The position numbers were made by a program, and so were the translations under genes. The notes beneath the pieces are model-generated. The model did no database searches. It saw nothing but the letters and a program-made list of their open reading frames with translations, and had not been told where the DNA came from. 64,000 nucleotides of DNA from a virus. Shown one piece after another: positions 16,176-23,908 of the stretch; position 1 is the first letter of the stretch; every line of letters begins with the position of its first letter. The stretch spans positions 62,001 to 126,000 of IMG/VR virus record IMGVR_UViG_3300020057_000001. One strand, written 5' to 3'.

Positions 16176-16188
16176 CCTAGCCGATAGG
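16176..16188. repeat. 13 bp inverted repeat, right copy
   Basis: CCTAGCCGATAGG, exact reverse complement of 9163-9175, located 4 bp after the last fibre stop codon. Confidence 0.5.
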
Positions 16189-16192
16189 CGCA

Positions 16193-16210
16193 GAAAGCAT
16201 AGCGGCTTTC
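16193..16210. terminator. Possible terminator hairpin after the fibre block
   Basis: GAAAGC-ATAGCG-GCTTTC forms a 6 bp stem between the convergent fibre block and the minus gene at 16243. No proper U-tract follows on either strand, so termination would be weak or factor-dependent. Confidence 0.3.
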
Positions 16211-16242
16211 AATTAGTTTAGAACTTGCATGGTGCGAGAATA

Positions 16243-16488
16243 CTAGTTGAGGGCCAGTCTTTCAGACGCTGCTTCATTTCTAAGCTCAACAGCCAGTCTA
16301 TAATAGTCGTCTGCATCCAGCGGTTCTTCGTCGTCGCTCAGACAGCTCGGGTATCCTTGAGATGCTGCGTATTCTTTTAATTGATCCGCAATTTGTTGCA
16401 TCGGGGAATCCGGCGATAAGCCTAATTCTTTCATTGTGTTAAGAGCCGAAAGTGCACTTCCCGTGAGGTCTGCCCAATAATTCACCAT
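16243..16488 (-). CDS. Hypothetical acidic protein, 81 aa
   Basis: The start at ATG 16488 is chosen for its AAGGAAAT ribosome site; a TTG 75 bp upstream would add a basic extension without such a site. The predicted helical protein begins MVNYWADLTGSALSAL and ends in acidic helices (DDEEPLDADDYYRLAVEL). Upstream, CACAAGTTT occurs twice in tandem (about 16510-16535) and could be an operator. Function unknown. Confidence 0.55.
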   Translation of the reverse strand: MVNYWADLTGSALSALNTMKELGLSPDSPMQQIADQLKEYAASQGYPSCLSDDEEPLDADDYYRLAVELRNEAASERLALN

Positions 16489-16583
16489 TTTGATTTCCTT
16501 TGCAACTACTGAAACTTGTGAAACTTGTGACGGCTTAACCCTCACATCTCCTGTATCGGACAATCATCAGAACAAGTAAAGGC

Positions 16584-17360
16584 TTATTTCATATTTTTAA
16601 ACGCCATCTCAGACCAGCGCACATACACTGCCGAAGGGTAGATGTGTGCAAAATGCCCGCCTGAACTTGGCGGCCAGCCAGCAGCCTCTCCATACTTATT
16701 CAAAGTAAGCATTGAGTTGCGGTTGTCCGCAGCGGTGCCCGCAATACCCTCAACACGTTCCTTGGCACCCTTCAAATATAGAAACACAACATCGTTTTGA
16801 TTTCTGACATTCTCAAGCGTCCTCATGGTTTCACGAGTCCAATAGTTGTCCACACCGTGCTTTCTAAAAAGCATCAGCGCGCAACAAACAAGGTTTAGCT
16901 GGTACGGCTCATAGACTGTAACCGCTTCTACGAAAGCTATAAAACCGAGGAGTGGTTTAAAAATCTTCGCGAGAATAAAACCTTTTAGGCCCATGTGTGC
17001 AACAGTGGCATCTTTACCAAGCGCTAGTCCGAGTTGAGCCCAGCCCATGACGCCCACTCTGTTACGGTTGTCGCTTGCCGTTGGTGAGAGAAGGCCGTTG
17101 TTGGAAGCGAGATAGCGCGCGATGCGTATCTTAGAGAGCTGAGAAGCGCCAAGCAGTGCGCCAATGAACATGTCGCGACTGTTAGAGTTGCGGTAATCCG
17201 TGTTTCTGTTCGCAGCTAGTACGTTGCGCCAAATACGACCGTTGCTGTCAATACAAGCGTCGACGTAGCCTTGCTGCTCCGTGTCCCCGACCGCCACGAG
17301 CATACCTGCGTACAGTAGCGAATCGCCAAAAACATCGGAATATAGTACTTCAGAATTCAT
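16584..17360 (-). CDS. Hypothetical protein, possible membrane association
   Basis: 258 aa from ATG 17360 (AAGGA ribosome site); a longer frame overlaps the upstream gene and is unlikely. It begins with a conserved-looking block (DSLLYAGMLVAVGD, then NSNSRDMFIGALLG) and has two hydrophobic stretches near 135-180 (GFILAKIFKPLLGFIAFVEA; LVCCALMLF) that may be membrane-associated. No family recognised. Strand and spacing place it in the small-gene cluster with 17455-18105. Confidence 0.55.
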   Translation of the reverse strand: MNSEVLYSDVFGDSLLYAGMLVAVGDTEQQGYVDACIDSNGRIWRNVLAANRNTDYRNSNSRDMFIGALLGASQLSKIRIARYLASNNGLLSPTASDNRNRVGVMGWAQLGLALGKDATVAHMGLKGFILAKIFKPLLGFIAFVEAVTVYEPYQLNLVCCALMLFRKHGVDNYWTRETMRTLENVRNQNDVVFLYLKGAKERVEGIAGTAADNRNSMLTLNKYGEAAGWPPSSGGHFAHIYPSAVYVRWSEMAFKNMK

Positions 17361-17454
17361 TGTGTGTCCTTTTAATTGTTTAAACTGGTTAGGGTTTGCC
17401 GCTTTTAGTTCTGCTGTGAGTACTGGGTCGTAAGATCCGCTACCAACGCTTGCT

Positions 17455-18105
17455 TCAGTCCTCCTCAACTTCGTATGTTCCAGAAACAAACACACACGCA
17501 ATGCGTGGGGTTCGTCCTTCAATCGAATCAGTGACTGCTTTTGCGGCGGCCTCCGATGGATAGACTTCGCTGGCCCATGTGGCGTATACGCTCACCCACC
17601 CCGAGAACGCTTTTGTTACCATCATTTTTTTCTTGACTATCAAACCTGGAATAGTCACATACGGTAGAACGTCATAGAAGATATGGGTGCGGTTGTTCTG
17701 CGCCATGAGCGAGGTGCTGCCTGCATCTCTTGCTACAGTCCAGGTGAGCTTGTGATCGGTGACCTTAGTTCCCTCAGGCAATGATTCCACAAATTCAAGT
17801 ACCGTGGGTTCTCTATACGGTGGCCCCATGACAAAGTCACGCGGGTCGTGTGTGTACGTTCCAGTGGCGAATGCGCTCGCGGGCGTCTCGAAGGATAAGA
17901 TGTCCTGCGACTGAGATTCGTCGGCAGCACGGTAATGCCCGTTTGATGTGTAGTAGTGGCGCATACCATTACCTCCCTCGAAATAAATACCATACTTGCT
18001 TCTGCGGTAGTGTTCCAAAGTACGAATAATGGTGACTGTCTGGGTCTGACCGTTTCGGAGAGTAACTACGTCTCCGACTCTTAAATCACTAAGGTCTACT
18101 GTCAT
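17455..18105 (-). CDS. Hypothetical protein with SH3/KOW-like N-terminus
   Basis: 216 aa from ATG 18105, which has TGGAG 6 bases upstream; an ATG 12 bp earlier contains that ribosome site and is less likely. The first 45 residues (LSDLRVGDVVTLRNGQTQTV) look like a small SH3/KOW barrel and are closely similar to the next gene upstream, showing a tandem duplication. The rest (KVTDHKLTWTVARDAG onward) resembles no family I know. Confidence 0.6.
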   Translation of the reverse strand: MTVDLSDLRVGDVVTLRNGQTQTVTIIRTLEHYRRSKYGIYFEGGNGMRHYYTSNGHYRAADESQSQDILSFETPASAFATGTYTHDPRDFVMGPPYREPTVLEFVESLPEGTKVTDHKLTWTVARDAGSTSLMAQNNRTHIFYDVLPYVTIPGLIVKKKMMVTKAFSGWVSVYATWASEVYPSEAAAKAVTDSIEGRTPRIACVFVSGTYEVEED

Positions 18106-18117
18106 TTTCGGCTCCAT

Positions 18118-18351
18118 TTATTTCACCGGTGATTCAAAGGACACAATGTCCAGGTCACGGTCGTCTCCTTCTGCCCGGCCATCCACATCGAAGCTATAGG
18201 GCAAGCCCTGCTCGGTGAAACTAATACTAAAACTACTGTACGCGTATCCATCTGCGCAGTGGACATCTTGGTCCCACGTCTCTTCAACGGACAGAGTTCG
18301 ACCCCCGCGCAAAGTGACGATATCTCCAATTCGCAAGTCGTTCAGGTTCAT
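18118..18351 (-). CDS. Short paralogue of the SH3/KOW-like protein
   Basis: 77 aa. Begins MNLNDLRIGDIVTLRGGRTL, matching the start of the downstream gene, and ends SFESPVK. About 26 bp around each start codon (GGTGAAATAAATGGAGCCGA and following) are nearly identical. A third partial copy of the gene end (SFELQVK plus stop) sits just upstream at 18362-18385. This points to repeated local duplication. Confidence 0.6.
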   Translation of the reverse strand: MNLNDLRIGDIVTLRGGRTLSVEETWDQDVHCADGYAYSSFSISFTEQGLPYSFDVDGRAEGDDRDLDIVSFESPVK

Positions 18352-18361
18352 TTTCGGCTCC

Positions 18362-18385
18362 ATTTATTTCACCTGTAGTTCAAAG
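18362..18385 (-). pseudogene. Remnant 3' end of a third paralogue
   Basis: Minus strand reads S-F-E-L-Q-V-K-stop, matching the SFESPVK-stop end of the 77 aa gene, then the same leader GGTGAAATAAATGGAGCC. It lies inside no convincing gene of its own, so it is probably the scar of a deleted tandem copy. Confidence 0.45.
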
Positions 18386-18397
18386 GACGTTCAACGC

Positions 18398-18730
18398 TCA
18401 TTCGTCTAGTGACGCTTTACATTGCGTTATCAACACTTGACATTCTTCGAGCGTCTCGTAGGTATCACACGGCTTGCACGCAGCAACGGATTCGACTTCG
18501 CAACTTTTCTTGACGCCATCCGACGTGCTTGTACACGACCAGTCACCAAGACAGGCAAAATACTCGCAAGACAGGCACGTGGTCATAGCGCGAGCTACAG
18601 CCGCCGACTCCCTTAGCAACCTTTCTCTTTGGTTCAAATCGTCAGTTTGTGTGTACACAGGACCGAGGAAATAACCACAACTCACCGCCAGCAACCCCAG
18701 TGCGGCTACAAGCCCTATTCGTTTACGCAC
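18398..18730 (-). CDS. Small cysteine-rich lipoprotein
   Basis: 110 aa from GTG 18730 (GGGGG stretch upstream). The N-terminus MRKRIGLVAALGLLAVSC is a lipoprotein signal peptide with cysteine 18 as the likely lipidation site. The mature part carries about ten further cysteines in CxxC-type pairs (CLSCEYFACLGDWSC; CKPCDTYETLEEC), suggesting disulfides in the periplasm. It starts inside the end of the preceding TM gene in another frame. This layout recalls overlapping spanin pairs, but the cysteine richness is unusual and the partner lacks a periplasmic coiled coil. Confidence 0.5.
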   Translation of the reverse strand: MRKRIGLVAALGLLAVSCGYFLGPVYTQTDDLNQRERLLRESAAVARAMTTCLSCEYFACLGDWSCTSTSDGVKKSCEVESVAACKPCDTYETLEECQVLITQCKASLDE

Positions 18731-18867
18731 GCGAGCCCCCAAAGTGCCAAAACAATTGCGAGCGTCAGCGCAACAATTGAGAGGTTGATGTAACGACCAA
18801 CCAACAACCCCAAAGCGACGTAGCAGCAAAGACTGTACAAACTAAACAGGATATTATTCTTTGTCAT
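18715..18867 (-). CDS. Two-TM small membrane protein, holin candidate
   Basis: 50 aa, ATG 18867. Two hydrophobic stretches (ILFSLYSLCCYVALGLLVG and LSIVALTLAIVLALWGL) separated by RYIN, close to a class II holin hairpin though very short. Its start overlaps the upstream stop and its last 16 bp overlap the lipoprotein gene. The ribosome site is weak. A lysis role is inferred only from topology and neighbour. Confidence 0.45.
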   Translation of the reverse strand: MTKNNILFSLYSLCCYVALGLLVGRYINLSIVALTLAIVLALWGLACVNE

Positions 18868-19024
18868 CAGGCTTGTCTTTCTTGAATATCTTCTCGTCGC
18901 AGTACAGATAGGCTAGCCGCAGTGCCTGCATGCGTATACCGATCAGCTCGGGGTTCATCTCTTTCGATTTCTTGATCTTCTTTAGCGTAAGACCCTTTTT
19001 TACTTTTACTTTGTCGTCACTCAT
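18854..19024 (-). CDS. Small basic protein, 56 aa
   Basis: From ATG 19024 with an AAGGAAAT ribosome site. Very lysine-rich at the start (DDKVKVKKGLTLKKIKKSKE) and at the end (EKIFKKDKPDDKE), helical in the middle. It overlaps the MoxR gene stop by 4 bp, so it is part of the same operon. Possibly nucleic-acid-binding; no family recognised. Confidence 0.55.
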   Translation of the reverse strand: MSDDKVKVKKGLTLKKIKKSKEMNPELIGIRMQALRLAYLYCDEKIFKKDKPDDKE

Positions 19025-20085
19025 GAAGATTTCCTTGCAAGTCCGAGTTTTCCAATCCGTACAGCGATGTAGTCCCAAGCCCAGTTTTGAGGGTCCAAGT
19101 CGGCTACATGCGCTAGCCCCGTAGGCCAGTGCTTTAGAGTATGCCTGAATTCTCCGTAAGAAAACATCCCCCTACACGTCTCAGGAAGAGCAGTAGTTAG
19201 CAGATAGTGTGCAGCCATCTCACTCTCCTGGCTCTGAAGATAGCCGATAGTCTCGTTCACAAGCCCTTTGGCTTCTAGCTGAGACACAGCTTCAAAATTT
19301 AACTGTGTGAGCGTCAGTGGAAACACAGTAGTCCTTTTGTCAACGATATCACAGTACTGTTGGAAACGTGCGTTCCCATGCTCTAGGCCCATTTTGCCTA
19401 CGAACACATGGCGAGTTTCATCTCGCGATAGCAGCCCTGTTTCCGCAATCTCAAGAGCTTGATCGAGTTGTCTTGGTGACTCGCTAAGTTTTACCCAAAC
19501 TTCCTCTCCCGATCCCGGCTCTTTAAAAAGCTTTGGGTGTTTCTGTAGCATCTCTGTTGCCAACTTCGACCGCATGGTGCGAGCCACTGCGTGGACGCTT
19601 GGAGCATGCACCACGTGTGTCACGCGTTTAATCACGGCATCCGGTAGGTCACGTACACCGATGTCCTCAGTCTCTAAGTTAGCAGCCGCAAGAATAAGGA
19701 CGTTGTCGGATAGCTTGTACGTATTCATAAATGTGCGATCGAGTAGCATTTCGGTAAACATTCCAAACGTCTGGTCGCTCATAGGCCGATTAAACTCGTC
19801 CAAAAACAACACGGTTTTGGGGACGACGTAGCCTGTGGACGGGTCGTCGCAGAGGTCCTTCACCCATTTGTCAGGGTACGGGATAAGTACCTTGTTTACT
19901 TCGTCTTTGTGTGGGATGCAAAGATTCAGCGGGTCGATATTTAATACGCGCCTCTCAATGTAGTTAAACCCGTGGTTTTGGGCAAACGCTTTTACTAGCG
20001 CAGATTTACCAAACCCGCTCGAACCATGTATCAGGATTGTCTGTTTGGTCTGGAAGTGGGCTAGAAACATGTTGTCGGTAATCAT
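19021..20085 (-). CDS. MoxR-type AAA+ ATPase
   Basis: 354 aa with GAGAGGA before the ATG. Walker A is HGSSGFGKS (20-28), Walker B is VLFLDEFNR (92-100), followed by a sensor I-like ILAAANLE and an arginine-rich RDLPDAVIKRVTH stretch: the MoxR/BchI branch of AAA+ proteins. These ATPases act as chaperones with a VWA-domain partner, and the next gene upstream encodes one. First gene after sigma-28-like promoter C (20117-20143). Confidence 0.8.
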   Translation of the reverse strand: MITDNMFLAHFQTKQTILIHGSSGFGKSALVKAFAQNHGFNYIERRVLNIDPLNLCIPHKDEVNKVLIPYPDKWVKDLCDDPSTGYVVPKTVLFLDEFNRPMSDQTFGMFTEMLLDRTFMNTYKLSDNVLILAAANLETEDIGVRDLPDAVIKRVTHVVHAPSVHAVARTMRSKLATEMLQKHPKLFKEPGSGEEVWVKLSESPRQLDQALEIAETGLLSRDETRHVFVGKMGLEHGNARFQQYCDIVDKRTTVFPLTLTQLNFEAVSQLEAKGLVNETIGYLQSQESEMAAHYLLTTALPETCRGMFSYGEFRHTLKHWPTGLAHVADLDPQNWAWDYIAVRIGKLGLARKSS

Positions 20086-20116
20086 AAAAATCCTCTCGGT
20101 TTATTTCCTAGTGTAG

Positions 20117-20143
20117 TGTTCGGAGGGAGCGCGCAAAACTTGA
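20117..20143 (-). promoter_or_regulatory. Sigma-28-like promoter C
   Basis: Minus strand TCAAGTTT-N11-TCCGAACA, 31 bp before the MoxR gene start. Spacing and -35-like half fit the FliA pattern; the -10-like half is weaker and is shared exactly with promoter E. Confidence 0.55.
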
Positions 20144-20168
20144 GAGGAATTCACATATTTTTTAGCAA

Positions 20169-21299
20169 TCATATTTTTATTAAATGAAACCTATGCTGCG
20201 TTCTCACCAAATCCCACGCAATCTCTAAGTCGGATAGCACAACGACATCGAGGTTGTTTCCGTGGTCTTTATAAATTTTGTTCATCATGGCGTCCGAGAT
20301 TACTGTTCCACCCCCGCCTACAAACGCTTTAGCATCCAAACTAAATGGTCGGATATCCGCATCAAACGTGTAAGTCGCTAGAAGCTTACCGCTCGCTTCC
20401 ATGTGCTTGCAGCCTGCGTAGAGTTGAGAGAGTGTCTCAGGATTACACATAGATCCCGACACGTCAAGTAGTAGGACCGCTTGCCTTGTCCTTCCAGGTA
20501 CTCTCTTAACGCCTGGAAGATACCCGTAGGCGTGGTTAATTGCGCTGCACGTGTAATGCGACTGTGGGTTTTTGAGGCTTAGCCTTTTTGTTACAATCCG
20601 CACTTGCTCTAGCGCATCGCGGATTGTCTTCATAAGTTTCGCCCTAGGGTCAAACGTCAGGTCGCTGTCCATAGCTTGGTGACCAGCGGTAGTCCCCATT
20701 CTTTGCGCAACGTCTTTCGCTGTCATAAGCTTATGCCTAATTAAGTCACCCACACCGTCTTCAATTTCGTGCTCGTCAAAAGACGGGGGGAGTTCGTCCG
20801 CAATGTCTAAGATCCGGTTGTAATAGTACACCCAGTCTTGGTTTCGCTCCAAGACGACGTGGGTGACGTTTGAGTGCTCTTTTGCCTTCCGGTCTATGGT
20901 CTCCTGCAAAGATTCCACGGTAACCATACCACCCAGCACGTCCTTAGTGGCTTGGGCTTCCGTTGGAAATAACCTGATAAGGTCTTCATGCAACGCTGCG
21001 TCCATGGCCGCGTTCGCAATCCGCTTTTCAAACTTAGACATCTTTTGCATCTCTAGGTAAGTGGCTATCTGGTATATGTGGCGGATTTCGTGGCATAAGA
21101 CAAACAAAAACGTATCTTTGCTTGAGCACACGGCGTCACCCAAGGTGATCGAGATCCCGCTTGGAGTAAACCGCACACTGGCAGACGGCGTCTCCGAATT
21201 GTGTGACACCGACACTTGCTGGAGTAGCGCGAGGGTGTGATACATCCGCATTCTTGCCAGGGTCGTTACCGCGTGTTCGCGCAAGTTACTAATGTCCAT
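20169..21299 (-). CDS. VWA-domain protein with HExxH motif (MoxR partner)
   Basis: 376 aa. The N-terminal domain has HEIRH at 70-74 (VLCHEIRHIYQ), a zincin-like motif, and the C-terminal domain has the metal-ion site DVSGSM at 279-284, the hallmark of VWA domains, plus GGGGT. This order matches the VWA-like/metallopeptidase family encoded beside MoxR ATPases in bacteria. ATG overlaps the ligase stop (TAATG), so it is translated with the ligase. The pair may remodel a protein complex or insert a metal; the target is unknown. Confidence 0.75.
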   Translation of the reverse strand: MDISNLREHAVTTLARMRMYHTLALLQQVSVSHNSETPSASVRFTPSGISITLGDAVCSSKDTFLFVLCHEIRHIYQIATYLEMQKMSKFEKRIANAAMDAALHEDLIRLFPTEAQATKDVLGGMVTVESLQETIDRKAKEHSNVTHVVLERNQDWVYYYNRILDIADELPPSFDEHEIEDGVGDLIRHKLMTAKDVAQRMGTTAGHQAMDSDLTFDPRAKLMKTIRDALEQVRIVTKRLSLKNPQSHYTCSAINHAYGYLPGVKRVPGRTRQAVLLLDVSGSMCNPETLSQLYAGCKHMEASGKLLATYTFDADIRPFSLDAKAFVGGGGTVISDAMMNKIYKDHGNNLDVVVLSDLEIAWDLVRTQHRFHLIKI

Positions 21300-22189
21300 T
21301 ACAAATCCCTTTCATCACGAAAGCCCAAAAACACAGGAAACCGCGGGCGACCTTCCGATCCCACACCCTGAAACTTAAACTTCACATGTCGACCTAGCAG
21401 CCGGTCTTTCTCCGACCAGTAAGACTTTCGAAGACCGTGGGTAAGCCCATCACCGGTGCCGAGCTTAAACTCCAAGCCCTTCCACGCCACGACTAACGCG
21501 CCGAGGGTATCTTTACCGACCATGCCGTCTTGGTGAGACGATCGTTTCGTAGTCCCCAGCTCAGACACTTGTACAACGTTGGTATTCTGCATTTGTTCTT
21601 CATACCCGACGACCAGACCTTCATCGTCCTCGAAAAACTTAACTTTAAGCAAAATTTCTTCTTTTAAAGTAGAGCGTCCGAATTTGTAGCGTCCTTTTGG
21701 ATCTCTTAGCATCGCGCCCTCGAGCCCAAGGTCGACCCAATGCTGTGCTTGAGCAAGCGCCTCTTCGGCACCGGTCACAGTGAAATAAGACAGAAAACAT
21801 ACATGCGGGGGTTCCTTCGCCGCAAGAATGCGTGCTAAGCCCATCGCCCGCTCTTCATAATGTGCTTCGCCTATCTGGTCAAAAACCCAATACGTAAAAA
21901 ATGGAGTTCCGGCTACGCTCATGACCGCTGATTGTGTTTGGTTGAAGTCACAACCGTTCACCATGATTTCACCGTCCATGCCGTCAAGCTCGGGCATCAA
22001 GTAGACAAGAGCTTCGAGTTGCTCGCGTATGTATGTGTTTGGGATAGGCTTCAGTTTGCGGGATACGGCTTTACCGTTCAACAGGATGCAACGTATACCA
22101 TCCAGCTTTGTCGAGATAAGCTTTGGGTATTTGAGTTTTGAGAGGTCGTCGGCTTTTTCAGCGAGTAAAGGTTTAAACTGTTTCGTCAT
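21299..22189 (-). CDS. ATP-dependent DNA ligase
   Basis: 296 aa from ATG 22189, which has GGAG 6 bases upstream. Adenylation lysine in KLDG (28-31), motif III DGE (72-74), motif IV EGAMLRDP, and motif V lysines (EEILLKVKFF) are present, followed by an OB-type C-terminal domain. Compact size is like small phage ligases. It seals nicks in replication and repair. Promoter D lies 27 bp upstream. Confidence 0.88.
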   Translation of the reverse strand: MTKQFKPLLAEKADDLSKLKYPKLISTKLDGIRCILLNGKAVSRKLKPIPNTYIREQLEALVYLMPELDGMDGEIMVNGCDFNQTQSAVMSVAGTPFFTYWVFDQIGEAHYEERAMGLARILAAKEPPHVCFLSYFTVTGAEEALAQAQHWVDLGLEGAMLRDPKGRYKFGRSTLKEEILLKVKFFEDDEGLVVGYEEQMQNTNVVQVSELGTTKRSSHQDGMVGKDTLGALVVAWKGLEFKLGTGDGLTHGLRKSYWSEKDRLLGRHVKFKFQGVGSEGRPRFPVFLGFRDERDL

Positions 22190-22216
22190 AACGCACTCCA
22201 TTAAGGTCTATCAGAG

Positions 22217-22243
22217 GTATCGCCAGTCTGTGCCAAAACTTGA
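22217..22243 (-). promoter_or_regulatory. Sigma-28-like promoter D
   Basis: Minus strand TCAAGTTT-N11-GGCGATAC, 27 bp before the ligase ATG. Six of eight -10-like bases and seven of eight -35-like bases fit the FliA consensus. A sigma-70 reading (TTGGCA-N17-TGATAG) of the same DNA is also possible. Confidence 0.5.
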
Positions 22244-22376
22244 GAGAAAAGTTTTAAGGTTTTGATCATAGCTGAGGTTTTAGTCAAAAGTCCAGCAATT
22301 CTTCTCATTTTGCGCTCTTGCCTGACACTCAGCTCAAAGATGTTGTTTGGGCACCTAGTCAACTCTGGCCGGTTGG

Positions 22377-22382
22377 TAAAAT
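22377..22382 (+). promoter_or_regulatory. GTAAAAT box before plus-strand island 1
   Basis: GGTAAAAT, 25 bp upstream of the GTG at 22408, no clear -35. Same box as before other plus-strand units. Confidence 0.45.
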
Positions 22383-22407
22383 GCTAAATAATAAGAGGGG
22401 GGTCGGC

Positions 22408-22728
22408 GTGGACGTAATTGATTGGATCTTTAAAAGCATTCAGGGCGGTAACACGGCACTCGCCATAGCTATAGTATCAGGTGCCGCGTTATACGGTATT
22501 TGGCAGCTCGCTATGCGCTTTTTAAGGTTTTTAACTACCCTTTTTAAAAACACGAATGCAGAACTATGCTCTATGAAAGAGATGTTTGTCGGCTTAACCA
22601 AAGAAGTCGAGAAGTTAAACCTCGTGTTAGAGAAAACCGTAGAACTCAGCTCTCAGCGCTTTGGTCACCTCGAGCACCGTGTCAGCCGCCTAGAGAATCG
22701 TGTCGACGTTTTACAAGATAAAGACTAA
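22408..22728 (+). CDS. Single-TM coiled-coil protein, holin/spanin candidate
   Basis: 106 aa from GTG 22408, preceded by GAGGGGGG; an earlier ATG overlaps the TAAAAT box and is unlikely. Residues 15-40 form one transmembrane helix (ALAIAIVSGAALYGIWQLA), followed by a long coiled coil with a regular heptad end (LEHRVSRLENRVDVL). One N-terminal TM plus coiled coil is the layout of BhlA/UviB-type holins and of inner-membrane spanins. It is followed closely by a secreted zincin gene. Confidence 0.5.
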   Translation: MDVIDWIFKSIQGGNTALAIAIVSGAALYGIWQLAMRFLRFLTTLFKNTNAELCSMKEMFVGLTKEVEKLNLVLEKTVELSSQRFGHLEHRVSRLENRVDVLQDKD

Positions 22729-22732
22729 CAAT

Positions 22733-23341
22733 ATGACTATCATCGGTATTTTTGTTGCCCTCTTTATCGGTTTAGGTGTGTCTTCTGTTGCTGGCAGGTC
22801 AGGGTACATTGACCCTATCATGCTGACCGGCGACGGTATCAGCGACCCGTTGATTAAAGCCGAAGCTGCCGAGTTCATTCAAGCTTGTGAGCGAAGAGGG
22901 GTAATGGAGCCCTGTGAATTGGGCGTGGGATTTATCACGCGCGGCGAGTTTTGGCATGAAGACGCATTCAACACGCTACCAGGATCGGACGGCGCAGCGG
23001 GTATTACGTACAGTTCGTTTGTCACACCTTTCAAAAACATCTTTATTCAAGCGCACTTGCAGTATGCGTTGACGGATCGGGCCTTAAAAAACCTGATCTG
23101 GCACGAACTAGCGCATGCCGTGTTTCAGGCGGAGCACGACGACTTGTCCCCGCATCTCATGAATTCCGGTTTTGGGATCTACGAGCTAGAAAAAGAGCGG
23201 ATGTCGTGGGATATCTTGGAAGAACACTTGTTTCGCAACTACGGGTTTCCCAACACTCAAAAATTAAAGTTTCATTGTAACTTAAACGACTTACGGGCTT
23301 TGGGTACCCTTCTCATTGCGGGCTACTGCACAAACCCCTAG
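22733..23341 (+). CDS. Secreted HExxHx6HD zincin-like protease
   Basis: 202 aa from ATG 22733. The first 21 residues are a signal peptide or anchor (MTIIGIFVALFIGLGVSSVA). WHELAH at 123-128 plus histidine 135 and aspartate 136 give HExxH-x6-HD, followed at about 142 by LMNSG, which can serve as a Met-turn. This matches secreted bacterial zincin-like peptidases with HELGH-type motifs six residues before HD. It probably acts in the periplasm or outside. Located 4 bp after the TM/coiled-coil gene. Confidence 0.6.
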   Translation: MTIIGIFVALFIGLGVSSVAGRSGYIDPIMLTGDGISDPLIKAEAAEFIQACERRGVMEPCELGVGFITRGEFWHEDAFNTLPGSDGAAGITYSSFVTPFKNIFIQAHLQYALTDRALKNLIWHELAHAVFQAEHDDLSPHLMNSGFGIYELEKERMSWDILEEHLFRNYGFPNTQKLKFHCNLNDLRALGTLLIAGYCTNP

Positions 23342-23344
23342 GCT

Positions 23345-23908
23345 TCATTTCACACGCTGTAGCTCAACTAGTAAAAACTTAACACAGTCTTCCACCCAGG
23401 CTTCCCACGTCTCTAGTGGAAGCCCTTGCTTTAAGTGTAACAGCGCAGCAAAAGCTCCGCTGCCGTAGTCCCACCAAGAACAGCACGACACGATAGCTTT
23501 TACAGGTGCCGAGGGGTCTGAGGTAAACATTGTGAACGTCTGTTTGTGCGATTGTTCCGCGAGTGCTTTTTGAAGCGCCATCAATGGCTCTGAGCAGAGA
23601 GAATCTTTTCCTACTACCCGTTTAAGCTCTTTGTAAAGCAATTCGGTAAAAAGACCCTGTACTTCTGAATAAGTACGTATTCTTTCAAAAATGAAAACAC
23701 AGAGTTTTGCGGAAATTTCCTCTGGGAATAGCGTAGGGGTACGCAATATGAGGTCTAAGCGACCTAGGCACGTAAACTTGTAGGAAGAGAGCACATCCTC
23801 TATCGTCCCCGCCCAACTTGGAGAAAAGGGAAGGTTCAGCCCTGCTGGGTGGTAGCGAAACGACACAGCAGTTAGGGCGCGATCAAGCTTTGGTGGATTT
23901 TTTTGCAC
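23345..23908 (-). CDS. Hypothetical protein, start uncertain
   Basis: About 187 aa if GTG 23908 is used; the frame is open upstream but there overlaps the neighbouring gene, and no start has a good ribosome site. A helical protein with a cysteine/tryptophan block (VSCCSWWDYGSGAFAALL) near its end. Convergent with the zincin gene 3 bp away. No family recognised. Confidence 0.5.
   Translation of the reverse strand: MQKNPPKLDRALTAVSFRYHPAGLNLPFSPSWAGTIEDVLSSYKFTCLGRLDLILRTPTLFPEEISAKLCVFIFERIRTYSEVQGLFTELLYKELKRVVGKDSLCSEPLMALQKALAEQSHKQTFTMFTSDPSAPVKAIVSCCSWWDYGSGAFAALLHLKQGLPLETWEAWVEDCVKFLLVELQRVK

Noticed and set aside
16180-16188. GCCGATAGG on the plus strand as a further sigma-28 site
   Set aside because: No -35-like half lies 11 bases upstream and no plus gene follows.
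16535-16565. TCCGATAC before the 16488 gene as sigma-28 promoter
   Set aside because: The expected -35-like position reads TTACTTGT, only about half matching.
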